In this document: one piece after another, positions 1-10,200 of the stretch
Position numbering within the stretch: the first letter of the stretch is position 1
Layout: every line of letters starts with the position of its first letter
DNA from: RPQJ01 sp963744735
Lineage (GTDB): Bacteria; Pseudomonadota; Gammaproteobacteria; Steroidobacterales; Steroidobacteraceae
Assembly (NCBI GenBank): GCA_963744735.1
Contig: CAVUVH010000034.1
Span: 310,001-374,000 of the forward strand
DNA: 64,000 nucleotides
Direction of reading: 5' to 3'
The notes under the pieces: model-generated
The model's database searches: none
The model's input: the letters and a program-made list of their open reading frames with translations, nothing else
What the model was told of the DNA's origin: nothing
Program-made: the position numbers and the translations under genes

Positions 1-1238
1 CCGCCGATCTCGGCGGCGGAGTCGAACAGATCGACCTGATGGCCGCGCTCGGCGAGCACGGTGGCGCAGGCGAGTCCGGCCGGACCGGCACCGACCACCG
101 CGAATTCGGCTGCTTCTGCGCCGGCTCGTAGCGCAGTTCGGTTTCGTGGCCAGCGCGCGGATTGACCAGGCACGAGGCGATCCTGCGCTGGAACACATGA
201 TCGAGGCAGGCCTGGTTGCAGGCGATGCAGGTGTTGATCTCGTCGGCGCGACCGCGAGCGGCCTTGTTGACGAACTCCGGATCGGCCAGCAGCGGTCGCG
301 CCATCGAAACCATGTCGGCGTCGCCGTCGGCGAGGATCTTCTCGGCCACGTCGGGCGCGTTGATGCGATTGGTCGCGCACAAGCGGGATGCCGACCTGGC
401 CCTTGAGCTTGCGCGTCACCCATGCGAACGCCGCGCGCGGCACGGAGGTCGCGATCGTCGGCACGCGGGCTTCATGCCAGCCGATGCCGGTATTGATGAT
501 GGTTGCGCCCGCGCTTTCGACCGCCTGCGCCAGCTGCACGACCTCGCTCCAGTCGCTGCCGTCCGGCACGAGGTCGAGCATCGACAGTCGGTAGATCAGG
601 ATGAAATCCGGCCCGACCGCCGCGCGCGTCCGCCGCACGATCTCCACCGGCAGGCGGATCCGCTGCTCGAAGCTGCCGCCCCAGCGGTCGTCGCGCCGGT
701 TGGTGTGCGCGGCGATGAACTGGTTGATGAAATATCCCTCGGAACCCATGATCTCGACGCCGTCGTAACCGGCCTCGCGCGCGAGCACCGCGCAGCGGAC
801 GAACGCGCGGATCTGGCGTTCGATGCCGCGCTCGCCGAGCGCGCGCGGCGTGAACGGCGAGATCGGCGCCTTCAGGCGCGACGGCGCGACCGCGAGCGGG
901 TGGTAGCCATAGCGTCCGGTGTGCAGGATCTGCAGCGCGATGTGGCCGCCGGCCGCATGCACCGCCTGCGTCAGCGGACGGTGGCGCGCCGCGGCCCGGC
1001 GCGTTGCCAGGCGTCCTGAAAACGGCGCCGCCCAGCCCTCGATGTTGGGGGCAAAGCCGCCGGTGACGATCAGGCCGACGCCGCCCTGCGCGCGCTCGGC
1101 AAAGTACGCCTGCAGGCGGTCGAAATGCCGCGGGTCATCCTCGAGGCCGGTGTGCATGGACCCCATCAGCACCCGGTTGCGCAGCTTGACGAAGCCGAGG
1201 TCCAGTGGTTCGAGCAGGTGCGGGTACGGCGGCGTCAT
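1..1238 (-). CDS. fadH: 2,4-dienoyl-CoA reductase (NADPH), C-terminus off the window, two frameshifts
   Basis: Flavin/Fe-S oxidoreductase that reduces 2,4-dienoyl-CoA during beta-oxidation of unsaturated fatty acids. The protein begins MTPPYPHLLEPLDLGFVKLR (ATG at 1238) with the old-yellow-enzyme TIM barrel. Then comes the 4Fe-4S cysteine cluster CIACNQACLDHVF...SCLVNP, and near the window edge the FAD dinucleotide fold VVGAGPAGLACA. The cysteine spacing and surrounding residues match FadH rather than plain NADH:flavin oxidoreductases. The frame changes near 375 (LV then ATNRINAP expected) and near 112 (before AEFAVVGAGPAG). Both look like single-base indels. It lies 10 nt downstream of the Pit gene on the same strand; a functional link to phosphate is not obvious. 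Confidence 0.9.
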   Translation of the reverse strand, partial: MTPPYPHLLEPLDLGFVKLRNRVLMGSMHTGLEDDPRHFDRLQAYFAERAQGGVGLIVTGGFAPNIEGWAAPFSGRLATRRAAARHRPLTQAVHAAGGHIALQILHTGRYGYHPLAVAPSRLKAPISPFTPRALGERGIERQIRAFVRCAVLAREAGYDGVEIMGSEGYFINQFIAAHTNRRDDRWGGSFEQRIRLPVEIVRRTRAAVGPDFILIYRLSMLDLVPDGSDWSEVVQLAQAVESAGATIINTGIGWHEARVPTIATSVPRAAFAWVTRKLKGQVGIPLVRDQSHQRARRGREDPRRRRRRHGFDGATAAGRSGVRQQGRSRSRRRDQHLHRLQPGLPRSCVPAQDRLVPGQSARWPRNRTALRAGAEAAEFAVVGAGPAGLACATVLAERGHQVDLFDSAAEIG

Positions 1239-1248
1239 GCGCGATCAC

Positions 1249-2262
1249 CTAGAGCAGCCAGCGGCCAACGTAGTAGGCCAGTGCGGCCATGATCGCCGCG
1301 GCCGGCATGGTCACTATCCAGGCGATCACGATGTTGCCGGCGACGCCCCAGCGCACGGCGCGCGCGCGGTGGGCCGAGCCGACCCCGACGATCGCGCCGG
1401 TGATCGTGTGCGTCGTCGACACCGGGATACCGAGGCCCGTGGCCAGGAACAGCGTGATGGCGCCGCCCGTCTCGGCGGCGAAGCCGCCCACCGGGCGCAG
1501 CTTGGTGATCTTCTGGCCCATGGTCTTCACGATGCGCCAGCCGCCGAACATCGTGCCGAGCGCGATCGCGATGTAGCAGCTCACGATGACCCAGTTCGGC
1601 GGCATCGCCGCATCCCTCGCCGTGACGCCGGCCGAGATCAGCAGCAGCCAGATGATGCCCATGGTTTTCTGCGCATCGTTGCTGCCGTGGCCGATGCTGT
1701 AGGCGGCAGACGACATGAGCTGCAGCCGGCGGAACCAGCGATCGACCTTGCGCGGCGCCGCTCGCAGGCAGATCCACGACACGGCGATCATCAGCAGTGC
1801 GCCGAGCGTCATCCCCAGCAGCGGCGAGACGAAGATGAAAGTCACGGTCTTGACCAGCCCCTTGACCACCAGCGGGTCGGTGCCGGCCTTGGCGATCGTC
1901 GCGCCGACCATGCCGCCGATCAGTGCGTGCGAGGAGCTGGACGGGATGCCGTAGTACCAGGTGATCAGGTTCCAGGCGATGGCGCCCAGCAGCGCGCCGA
2001 AGATCACGTACTGGTCGATGGCGGCGGGCTCGACGATGCCCTTGCCGACGGTCGCCGCGACTTTCAGGTGGAAGATGAAGATGGCGACGAAGTTGAAGAA
2101 CGCAGCCCACGCCACGGCGTAGTGCGGCCGCAGCACGCCGGTGGAGACCACGGTCGCGATCGAGTTGGCGGCGTCGTGGAAGCCGTTCATGAAGTCGAAG
2201 GCGAGCGCCAGCGCGACCAGCAGGACGAGCGTGCCCAGCGGGATCGTCAGCTCGGGACCCAT
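1249..2262 (-). CDS. Low-affinity inorganic phosphate transporter, PiT family
   Basis: Integral membrane phosphate permease of 337 aa, probably ion-coupled like other PiT proteins. Near the N-terminus is the signature GFHDAANSIATVV, and further on IPSSSSHALIGG, the two repeated PiT half-motifs. The C-terminal half has a matching VSTTHTITGAIVGVG. Hydrophobic segments run throughout. The start at 2262 (MGPELTIPLG) is chosen because its ATG overlaps the stop of the upstream DUF47 gene by one base (TGATG). A longer N-terminal reading into that gene is therefore unlikely. The DUF47-PiT pairing is the usual arrangement in bacteria, where the cytosolic partner modulates phosphate uptake. Confidence 0.93.
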   Translation of the reverse strand: MGPELTIPLGTLVLLVALALAFDFMNGFHDAANSIATVVSTGVLRPHYAVAWAAFFNFVAIFIFHLKVAATVGKGIVEPAAIDQYVIFGALLGAIAWNLITWYYGIPSSSSHALIGGMVGATIAKAGTDPLVVKGLVKTVTFIFVSPLLGMTLGALLMIAVSWICLRAAPRKVDRWFRRLQLMSSAAYSIGHGSNDAQKTMGIIWLLLISAGVTARDAAMPPNWVIVSCYIAIALGTMFGGWRIVKTMGQKITKLRPVGGFAAETGGAITLFLATGLGIPVSTTHTITGAIVGVGSAHRARAVRWGVAGNIVIAWIVTMPAAAIMAALAYYVGRWLL

Positions 2263-2903
2263 CAGACGTTTTCCACGACCACCGACTCGATCACGTTGGC
2301 CACGTCCTGGCACTTGTCGATGGCGTTCTCGAGGTACTCGTAGACGTTCTTGTGCTTGATCAGCTGCCGCACGTCCTGTTCCTCGCGGAACAGGCGCGAG
2401 ATGCCGTCGCGCGACACCCGGTCGGCCTCGCTCTCGATCTGGTCGATGAGCTCGGTGATCGCCAGCGCCTTCTCGGCGTTGTCCATCGAGCGCAGCAGCG
2501 CCACCCCGGCCTGCACCTGGCCCGAGCAGCGGTGCAGAAGCTCCGCCATTTCCGCCGAGGCGGGCGGCAGCGTCTGGATGTCGAACAGGTGCATCGACTC
2601 GGCCGCGTCCTGCATCAGGTCCAGCACGTCGTCCATGCCGGAGATCAGCCGGTGGATGTCGTTGCGGTCGAACGGCGTGATGAACGTGGAATGCAGCACG
2701 GAGATCGTTTCGTGCGTGATCTTGTCGGCGCTGCGCTCGATGTCGCCGATGCGCTGGATCAGCCGCGCCCTGCGCTCGGTGTCGCTGTAATGCGTGACCA
2801 GTTCGACCACGGCGGCGCTGCCCTCGACGATCAGGGCGGCGTGGCGGTCGAAATAGTCGAAAAACCGTGTCTCGCGCGGCATCAAGGCGGAAAGGAACCG
2901 CAT
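2262..2903 (-). CDS. DUF47 / PhoU-like protein (TIGR00153 type), partner of Pit
   Basis: All-helical cytosolic protein of 213 aa from the PhoU-related DUF47 family, normally encoded with PiT permeases. The sequence starts MRFLSALMPRETRFFDYFDR and contains the metal-ligand-like acidic helices typical of the family (IGDIERSADKITHE and LIDQIESEADRVSRDG). It ends NVYEYLENAIDKCQDVANVIESVVVENV, a very well conserved C-terminal helix. An alternative ATG at 2921 adds six residues (MPVGDQ). I prefer 2903 because GGGTGA lies just upstream. It is transcribed away from uvrA, with about 105 nt between the two starts. Confidence 0.9.
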   Translation of the reverse strand: MRFLSALMPRETRFFDYFDRHAALIVEGSAAVVELVTHYSDTERRARLIQRIGDIERSADKITHETISVLHSTFITPFDRNDIHRLISGMDDVLDLMQDAAESMHLFDIQTLPPASAEMAELLHRCSGQVQAGVALLRSMDNAEKALAITELIDQIESEADRVSRDGISRLFREEQDVRQLIKHKNVYEYLENAIDKCQDVANVIESVVVENV

Positions 2904-3008
2904 CTGGTCACCCACTGGCATGGATTTCGTTATCGCGCGAGTATCTGCGATTCCCGCGGAACGTGGTAGCGTGTGAATGCCCGATCCGCCCCGGGCAAAC
3001 CCCTGTCC

Positions 3009-6000
3009 ATGTCCAGTTCGCCACACGACAGCATCCGCATCCGCGGGGCCCGCCAGAACAACCTGCGCGGCCTCGACCTCGACGTGCCGCTGCGGCAGCT
3101 CGTCGTCGTCACCGGCGTGTCCGGTTCGGGCAAGTCCTCGCTCGTCTTCGACACGGTCTATGCCGAGGGCCAGCGGCGCTACGTCGAGACATTCTCGCCG
3201 TATGCACGGCAGTTTCTCGACCGCATGGACAAGCCGCAGGTGGATCGCATCGAGGGCATCCCGCCCGCGATTGCCATCGACCAGACCAACCCGGTGCGCA
3301 CCTCGCGCTCGACGGTCGGCACCATGACGGAGCTGAACGACCACCTCAAGCTGCTGTATGCGCGCGCCGCAAGGCTGCATTGCCGCAATTGCGCCGGCCC
3401 GGTGCGCCGGGATACACCGGAGTCCGTGTTCGGCGCGCTGCTGCAGCGCACGGCTACGCTGGACGATCCACGGCTGCTGGTCACCTTTCCGGTGCCGGTG
3501 CCGGAGAACTTCAGCGCAACCGAGGTGCTGCAGCTGCTCGGTCAGCAGGGTTACACCCGCGTCCATGCGCAGGACGCCGCCTGCATCGAGGTGGTCCAGG
3601 ACCGCTTCCGGCTCGGTGGCGTCGAGCGCGGACGGGTCATCGATGCGCTGGAGGCGGCGTTGCGCGTGGGTCGCGGGCGGGTGAATGTGCGGCTGCCCTC
3701 ACCCCAACCCTCACCCGCTGCGCACCCTCTCCCGCTGCCGCGGGAGAGGGAGCAGAAGCGCGGGAGAGGGGGAAGAGGTGGTGTGGCGGTTCTCGACCGA
3801 CCTGCACTGCGCCGACTGCGACATCCATTATCGCGACCCTTCGCCCAGCCTGTTCTCGTTCAACTCGCCGCTCGGCGCCTGCGAGACCTGCCGCGGCTTC
3901 GGTCGCGTGATCGGCATCGATTACGGCCTCGTCATCCCAGACTCCGGCAAGACCCTGCGCGGCGGCGCGATCAGGCCGTGGCAGACGGAATCGAACCGCG
4001 AATGCCAGGAAGACCTGCTGCGCTTTGCCAGGAAGCGCGGCATTCCGCTCGACACGCCATGGCGCGACCTGACGCCCGAGCAGCAGCAATGGGTCATCGA
4101 CGGCGAAGGCCGCTGGGAAAAGAAGGTCTGGTACGGCGTGCGGCGCTTCTTCCAGTGGCTGGAGACCAAGAGCTACAAGATGCACGTGCGCGTGCTGCTG
4201 GCAAAGTACCGCAGCTACACGCCGTGCCCCGCGTGCAAGGGTGCGCGGCTGAAGGAAGAGGCGCTGCTGTGGCGGCTTGGCGATGACGGCGAGTCGCGGC
4301 GCGGATTCAACCTGCACGACCTGATGCTGCTGCCGCTCGATGCCTGCCGCGCGTTCTTCGAGCGCCTGGCGCTGCCGCCGCCGCTCGACGAGGCCACCGA
4401 CCAGCTGCTGGGCGAGATCCGTTCGCGGCTCGGCTTCCTGGTCCGGGTCGGCCTGGGTTACCTGACGCTCGACCGGCAGTCACGCACGCTTTCCGGCGGC
4501 GAGGTGCAGCGCATCAACCTGACGACGGCGCTCGGCACTTCGCTGGTGAACACGCTGTTCGTGCTGGACGAGCCGTCGATCGGACTGCACCCGCGGGACA
4601 TGCGCCGCGTGATCGAGGTGATGCACCGGCTGCGCGACAACGGCAACTCGCTGCTGGTGGTGGAGCACGATCCGCAGATCATGCTCGCCGCCGATCGCAT
4701 CCTCGACATGGGCCCGGGTCCCGGGGAGCACGGCGGCCGCATCGTGTTCGAGGGATCGCCCGCGGAACTGGCGGCCCGCTCGGACACGCTCACCGCCAGG
4801 TACCTGTCCGGCCGGCTGGATGCCGTGACGGCCCTCGGCACGCGCGGGCCGCCGCCTGCCGATGGGCCGCGGATACGCATCCTCGGCGCGACCGAGCACA
4901 ACCTGAAGGAACTCGACGTCGAGGTGCCGCTGCAGCGGCTGGTCTGCGTGACGGGCGTGTCGGGTTCCGGCAAGTCCACGCTGGTCCAGGACGTCCTGTA
5001 CGCGGCGTTGCGGCGCGCGCAGGGCAAGCCGACCGAGACGCCGGGCGCACATCGGGCGCTCGAGGGCGCCGGACTGATCGACGACGTCGTGCTGGTCGAC
5101 CAGACCCAGATCGGGCGCACCACGCGGTCGAATCCGGCGAGCTACGTTGGCGCCTTCGACGCGATCCGCAAGCGCTTCGCGCGCGATCCGCTGGCAGTCC
5201 AGCGCGGCTACACGCTGGGCACGTTCAGCTTCAACTCGGGCAACGGCCGCTGCCCGACCTGCGGCGGCAATGGCTTCGAGCACGTCGAGATGCAGTTCCT
5301 GTCGGACGTCTACCTGCGCTGTCCGGACTGCGACGGCAGGCGGTTCCGGCCCGAGATTCTCGAGGTGCGCATCCAGCGGCACGGCGGCGCGCCGCAGAGC
5401 GTCGCCGACGTGCTGGAAATGACGGTCTCCGAGGCGGTCGCGTTCTTTTCCGACGATGCGGAGGTGCTGGCGCGGCTCGAGCCGCTGGCGGCCGTCGGCC
5501 TCGAGTACCTGCGACTCGGCCAGCCGGTGCCGACCTTGTCCGGCGGCGAAGCCCAGCGCCTGAAGCTGGCCGGTCACCTGGCCGACGTCAGGCCCGGCAA
5601 GGCCGCGCGGGGCTCGCTGTTCCTGTTCGATGAACCGACCACCGGCCTGCACTTCGACGACGTGGCCAGGCTGCTGGGCGCGTTCGGGCGCCTGCTCGAC
5701 GCTGGCCACTCCCTGCTCGTGATCGAGCACAACATCGACGTCATTCGTGCGGCCGACTGGATACTCGACCTCGGCCCCGAGGGTGGCGATGCGGGTGGAC
5801 GCCTGCTGGTGGCCGGGACGCCCGACCAGGTCCGGGCGTCGCCGCTGTCGCACACGGGCCGTGCCCTGCTCGACCACGACACCGAGCGTGCGGCGGTGCT
5901 GCGGGCCGGCCACGCGCTGCTGCCGACTGCGGCGCTGCCGCCCGTCGTCCGCGACGCGGTCGCCGACCGGGCGCACGACTCGATCGTCGTGCATCGCGCG

Positions 6001-8548
6001 CGCGAGCACAACCTGCGCGACATCGACGTCACGCTGCCGCGCAGCGGCATGACCGTGCTGACCGGAGTCTCCGGGTCGGGCAAGTCCACGCTTGCGTTCG
6101 ACATCGTCTTTGCCGAGGGCCAGCGGCGCTACCTGGAATCGCTCAACGCCTACGCCCGCCAGTTCGTGCAACCCGCCTCGCGGCCCGACGTGGACGCGAT
6201 CTTCGGTATCCCGCCCACCGTCGCGATCGAACAGCGCACCAGCCGCGGCGGCCGCAAGAGCACGGTCGGCACGCTCACCGAGGTGCATCATTTCCTGCGC
6301 CTGCTGTACGTGAAGCTCGGCGTGCAGTTCTGTCCCGACTGCGACGTGGCGATCGCGCCGCAGTCGGCGGACTCGATCGCGGCGCTGCTGCTGCGCGAGG
6401 CGAAGGGACGCACCATCGAATTCATGGCGCCGCTCGTGATCGCGCGCAAGGGCTATTACACCGACCTGGCGAAATGGGCGCTGGCCAGGGGACATGACCA
6501 CCTGCGGGTCGATGGCGAGCTGCAGCCCAGCGCGAAGTGGCCGCGGCTCGACCGTTTCCGCGAGCACACGATCGAGCTGCCGCTCGGTGCCGTCAAGGTC
6601 GGGGCCGCCACCGAGCCGGCATTGCGGGCAGCGCTCGCCAGCGCCCTCGAGTTCGGCAAGGGCGTCGCGCACGTCGTCGAGCGCGGCCGCACGCGCGTGT
6701 TCTCGACGCGGCGCGCCTGCCCGTCCTGCGCGCGCAGCTTCCCGGAGCCGGATCCGCGGCTGTTCTCCTACAACTCGAAGCATGGCTGGTGCGAGGACTG
6801 CTTCGGCACCGGGCTGCAGATCAGCGGTTTCGACGCGGAGCAGTCCGGCGAGGAAACGGTGTGGAACGACTGGTTCGAGGGCGAGGCAGCGCCCTGCGGC
6901 GCCTGTGCCGGGCAGCGACTGAATCCCGTCGCGCGCCACGTTCGCTTCCGTGGCCACTCGATCGCCGAGCTGTCGGCACTGCCGGTGGCGCAGGCGCTGC
7001 AGTTTTTCGCGGACCTGCGCCTGCAGGGCCGCGAGGCCGGGATCGCGCGTGACCTGCAGGCCGAGGCAACGTCGCGCCTCGTCTTTCCTGCGGGACGTCG
7101 GGCTCGGCTATCTCTCGCTGGACCGCGCTGCGCCAACGCTCTCCGGCGGCGAGGCGCAGCGCATCCGCCTGGCGGCGCAGCTCGGCTCCAACCTGCAGGG
7201 CGTCTGCTACGTGCTGGACGAACCGACCATCGGCCTGCACCCGCGCGACAACCGCATCCTGCTCGATTCACTGCAGAGCCTGGGTCGCAAGGGCAACATG
7301 CTGCTGGTGGTCGAGCACGACGAGGAAACCATCCGTCGTGCCGACCACCTGCTGGACCTGGGACCCGGTGCCGGCACGCGCGGGGGCCAGGTGGTGGGCG
7401 AGGGGACCGTCGCCGACCTGATCGCGTCGCCGCAGTCCCTGACCGGCCGCTTCCTGGCAAACCCGTTGCGGCATCCGCTGGTTCCGCGACGTCCCGTGCC
7501 GAGGTCAGCGCCGGGCCTGGTCGTGCGCGGCGCGCATCTGCACAACCTGCGCAAGGCCCGGGCCCGCTTCCCGCTCGGCCGCCTGACCGTGGTCACCGGC
7601 GTGTCGGGCTCCGGCAAGTCGACGCTGGCCCGCGACGTGCTGCACGCCAACATGAGCGCGCGCACGGCGCAGCCGGGCAGGCGCAAGCCGCCGCCGTGGG
7701 TGGGTTGCGCGAGCATCGAGGGCGCGGAGGCGATCGCGCGGGTACTCGAGGTGGACCAGACACCCATCGGCAAGACACCGCGCTCGTGCCCCGCGACCTA
7801 CGTCGGCTTCTGGGACGACGTGCGCAAGCTGTTTGCCGGCACGACCGACGCCAGGGTCCGCGGCTTCGGTCCCGGCCGCTTTTCCTTCAACACGGCCGGC
7901 GGCCGTTGCGAAGCCTGCGAAGGGCAGGGCCTGCAGACGATCGAGATGAGTTTCCTGCCGGACGTGAAGGTGCTGTGCGATGTCTGCGGCGGCCGTCGCT
8001 TCAATGCCGAGACACAGGCCGTGACCTGGCGCGACCGCAGCGTCGGCGACGTGCTGGCGATGAGTGTCGACGATGCGGCTGAGTTCTTTGCGGCGCACCC
8101 CAGGGTGCATCATGCGTTGACGCTGCTGCAGGACGTGGGCCTCGGCTACCTGACGCTCGGCCAGCCGAGCCCGACGCTGTCGGGCGGCGAGGCGCAGCGC
8201 ATCAAGCTCGTCACCGAGCTTGCGCGCCTGCGTCCGGGGCGCGAGAAGCCGGCGCAGACCCTGTACGTGCTGGATGAACCCACCGTGGGTCTGCACATGG
8301 CCGACGTCGAGAAGCTGGTGCGGGTGCTGCACCGGCTGGTGGATGCCGGCAACACGGTCGTCGTGATCGAGCACAACCTGGACGTGATCGCGGAGGCCGA
8401 CTGGGTCGTCGACCTTGGCCCCGAGGGCGGCTCCGGCGGCGGCAAGGTCGTGCTCGAAGGCCCGCCGGAGGCGCTGGCGGCCGTGCCGGGACGCTCGCAC
8501 ACTGCGGCGGTGCTGGCGGAATTCCTCGAGGAGCGTGGACCGCGCTGA
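3009..8548 (+). CDS. uvrA: Double-length excinuclease ABC subunit A (tandem UvrA), two frameshifts
   Basis: DNA-damage recognition ATPase of about 1,846 residues, twice the usual UvrA length. Four ABC modules are readable. Walker A motifs GVSGSGKS lie near residues 38, 648, 1018 and 1530. LSGGE signatures lie near 493, 843, 1377 and 1722. Zinc-finger cysteine pairs include CPTCGGNG...CPDC and CEACEGQG...CDVC. It is thus two UvrA units in tandem, a form known in some Proteobacteria. The frame shifts around 3700-3780, within a palindromic repeat, and again near 7080, where the third signature resumes as FLRDVGLGYLSLDR. The ATG at 3009 is chosen; one at 2973 is possible. Whether this is the only UvrA of the organism cannot be told here. 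Confidence 0.9.
3698..3771. repeat. GC-rich palindromic repeat inside uvrA
   Basis: Within the uvrA reading frame sits a block with CCCTCACCCCAACCCTCACCC. It is followed by a perfect 11-bp inverted repeat CCCTCTCCCGC (3725-3735) and GCGGGAGAGGG (3740-3750), then a second CGGGAGAGGG at 3761-3770. Family members normally pass from VNVRL to VVWRFSTDLHC with a short linker, so the block looks inserted. The two flanking uvrA segments are in different frames, so either the insert length is not a multiple of three or there is an indel here. It resembles the palindrome at 45556-45609. Confidence 0.75.
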
Positions 8549-8580
8549 CCGCCGCCGGCGGCGCATCTCACGGCAAGGCA

Positions 8581-9291
8581 ATGGGCAGCATCCGCGCGAT
8601 CATCTTCGACCTCGACAATACGCTGTGGGATGTGCAGCCCGTCATCGTGCGCGCGGAACACGCGATGCACGATTTCCTGCTGCAGCACTATCCGCGCGTC
8701 ACCGAGCGGCACGACCTGCATTCCATGCGGGATGTCCGTGCCCGCATGGCCATCGAGCACCCGGCCATGCGCCATGACTTCACCTGGCTGAGGCTCGAGG
8801 CATTGCGTACCCACGCACGCGAGGCCGGCTATGGCGAGTCGATGGCGGACGAGGCGTTCGAGGTCTTCTACCGCGCCCGCAATGCCGTCACCCTGTATGA
8901 CGACGTCCTGCCCGTGCTCGACCGGCTGGTGCGCGACTATCGCCTGTTCGCCCTCAGCAACGGCAACGCCGACCTCGGCGTGATCGGCCTGGGCAACTAC
9001 TTCGAGGCGAACCTGGCGGCGCGCGACGCCGGCATGATGAAGCCTGACCCGCGCATCTTCGCCCTGCTGCTCGCGCGCGTGGGCCTGGCGGCGCACGAGG
9101 CCGTGCACGTGGGTGATGATCCGGAGGCGGACGTCGAGGGCGCGCGCGCCGCCGGACTGGTGCCGGTGTGGCTGAATCGCGACGCGTCCCGCTGGCCGCG
9201 CGCGTCCGACGCACCGTCGCTCACCATCGCCGGGCTGGACGAACTGCCTTCTGCAATCGCACGCGCGGCTCAGGCGCGCGACAGCATGTAG
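8581..9291 (+). CDS. HAD-superfamily hydrolase (subfamily IA phosphatase)
   Basis: Cytosolic 236-aa phosphatase-like protein. Motif I is FDLDNTLWD at residues 8-16, with the nucleophile Asp and acid Asp two positions later. Motif II is ALSNGNAD, motif III the Lys in MMKPDPRIF, and motif IV VGDDPEADVEGARAAG. The helical cap between motifs I and II places it in subfamily IA. Overall it resembles YigB/YjjG-like nucleotide or flavin-precursor phosphatases, but the substrate cannot be assigned from sequence. It follows uvrA by 32 nt. Its 3' end overlaps that of the convergent mobB by 22 nt. Confidence 0.85.
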   Translation: MGSIRAIIFDLDNTLWDVQPVIVRAEHAMHDFLLQHYPRVTERHDLHSMRDVRARMAIEHPAMRHDFTWLRLEALRTHAREAGYGESMADEAFEVFYRARNAVTLYDDVLPVLDRLVRDYRLFALSNGNADLGVIGLGNYFEANLAARDAGMMKPDPRIFALLLARVGLAAHEAVHVGDDPEADVEGARAAGLVPVWLNRDASRWPRASDAPSLTIAGLDELPSAIARAAQARDSM

Positions 9292-9767
9292 TCGAGCACC
9301 GCCGCCTCGTCGTCGAGGGGCAGGCACTGCAACCCCGGCCGGCCGCGGAAGATTGCGGCATCGTCCGTCGCGACGGCGCAGATGCCGTCGTCCGCCAGCG
9401 CGAGCGGCGGCTGGCCGCAACTCGCGCGATAGACCTCGAGCCGCGGATTCACCTCGTGCTTGAAGCCTTCGACCAGCAACAGGTCACACGGCGACAATCG
9501 CGCCAGCAGCTCCGCGAGCGGAGGTTCGGCCGTCCCGCGGTGTTCGTGCAGCAGCGCCCAGCGCGCACCCGACGCGACCAGCACCTCGTGCGCGCCCGCC
9601 TCGCGATGCAGCCAGCTGTCCTTGCCCGGCTGGTCGACATCGAAGGCGTGATGGGCATGCTTGACGGTGGAGGTGCGCAGGCCGCGGCCGGTCGCGAGGC
9701 GCACGAGCCGCGTCACCAGGTGCGTCTTGCCCGAATTCCTGCGACCGACGATGCCAAAGACTCGCAC
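9270..9767 (-). CDS. mobB: Molybdopterin-guanine dinucleotide biosynthesis adapter MobB
   Basis: P-loop GTP-binding protein of 165 aa acting in molybdenum cofactor maturation. The N-terminus reads VFGIVGRRNSGKTHLV (Walker A GRRNSGKT). It is followed by VKHAHHAFDVDQPGKDS, the conserved MobB segment after switch I, then LLVEGFKHE. The GTG at 9767 is the start that preserves the P-loop at residues 8-15. The only other cofactor-related gene here would have to lie outside the window; no mobA or molybdoenzyme is seen nearby. It sits 10 nt downstream of a small conserved-looking gene. Confidence 0.9.
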   Translation of the reverse strand: MRVFGIVGRRNSGKTHLVTRLVRLATGRGLRTSTVKHAHHAFDVDQPGKDSWLHREAGAHEVLVASGARWALLHEHRGTAEPPLAELLARLSPCDLLLVEGFKHEVNPRLEVYRASCGQPPLALADDGICAVATDDAAIFRGRPGLQCLPLDDEAAVLDYMLSRA

Positions 9768-9777
9768 GCGCGGCCAG

Positions 9778-10157
9778 TCACTCGTCCTTCTTGGACTCGA
9801 CTGCGCGCTTGGTTTCGATCCACTTGGACAGTTCCTGCATGCTTCGCTTCTTTTTCCAGGCGGACTTGCCCAGCGCCCCGCTGTTGTACGGGTTGTAGCC
9901 GGTGGTCAGCCCCTTGTAGTTGTCAGCGGAAGAATGCGGCGAGCCGCCCGGTCGTCGACCACGTCGAGCTTGGGATCGACCAGCGCCTGCAGGCGGGTCA
10001 GCGAGCCGCCGGTGTCGTCGGCCTGCAGTTCGTCGTCGTCCGCCCACTGCCAGGTGATGTTGCCCCGATCGTCCTCGGCCAGCCGGCCCGGATCGGGTGC
10101 GTCATCACGCTGCGGCGGTTGCGACGCCGGAGGTTTGCCTGTCTTGTCCTGCTTCAT
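9778..10157 (-). CDS. Small hydrophilic protein of unknown function, one frameshift
   Basis: I do not recognise this protein. It starts MKQDKTGKPPASQPPQRDDA and continues through WQWADDDELQADDTGG and LQALVDPKLDVVDD. After a frame change near 9930 it ends ADNYKGLTTGYNPYNSG...KWIETKRAVESKKDE. Both halves are low in hydrophobic residues and rich in charge. The abrupt pick-up of a motif-like segment (GYNPYNSGALGK) in the next frame suggests one gene with an indel rather than two. No signal peptide or membrane segment is present. It immediately precedes mobB and may be co-transcribed with it. Confidence 0.6.
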
Positions 10158-10200
10158 GGCGTTCAAAGCCTCTCGGGGCGACCGGCGCCCCACCCCGATG

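Noticed and set aside
4480..6957. Long minus-strand frame opposite uvrA (about 825 codons)
   Set aside because: Low-complexity composition and no recognisable motifs; the plus strand encodes UvrA with all Walker and signature motifs.
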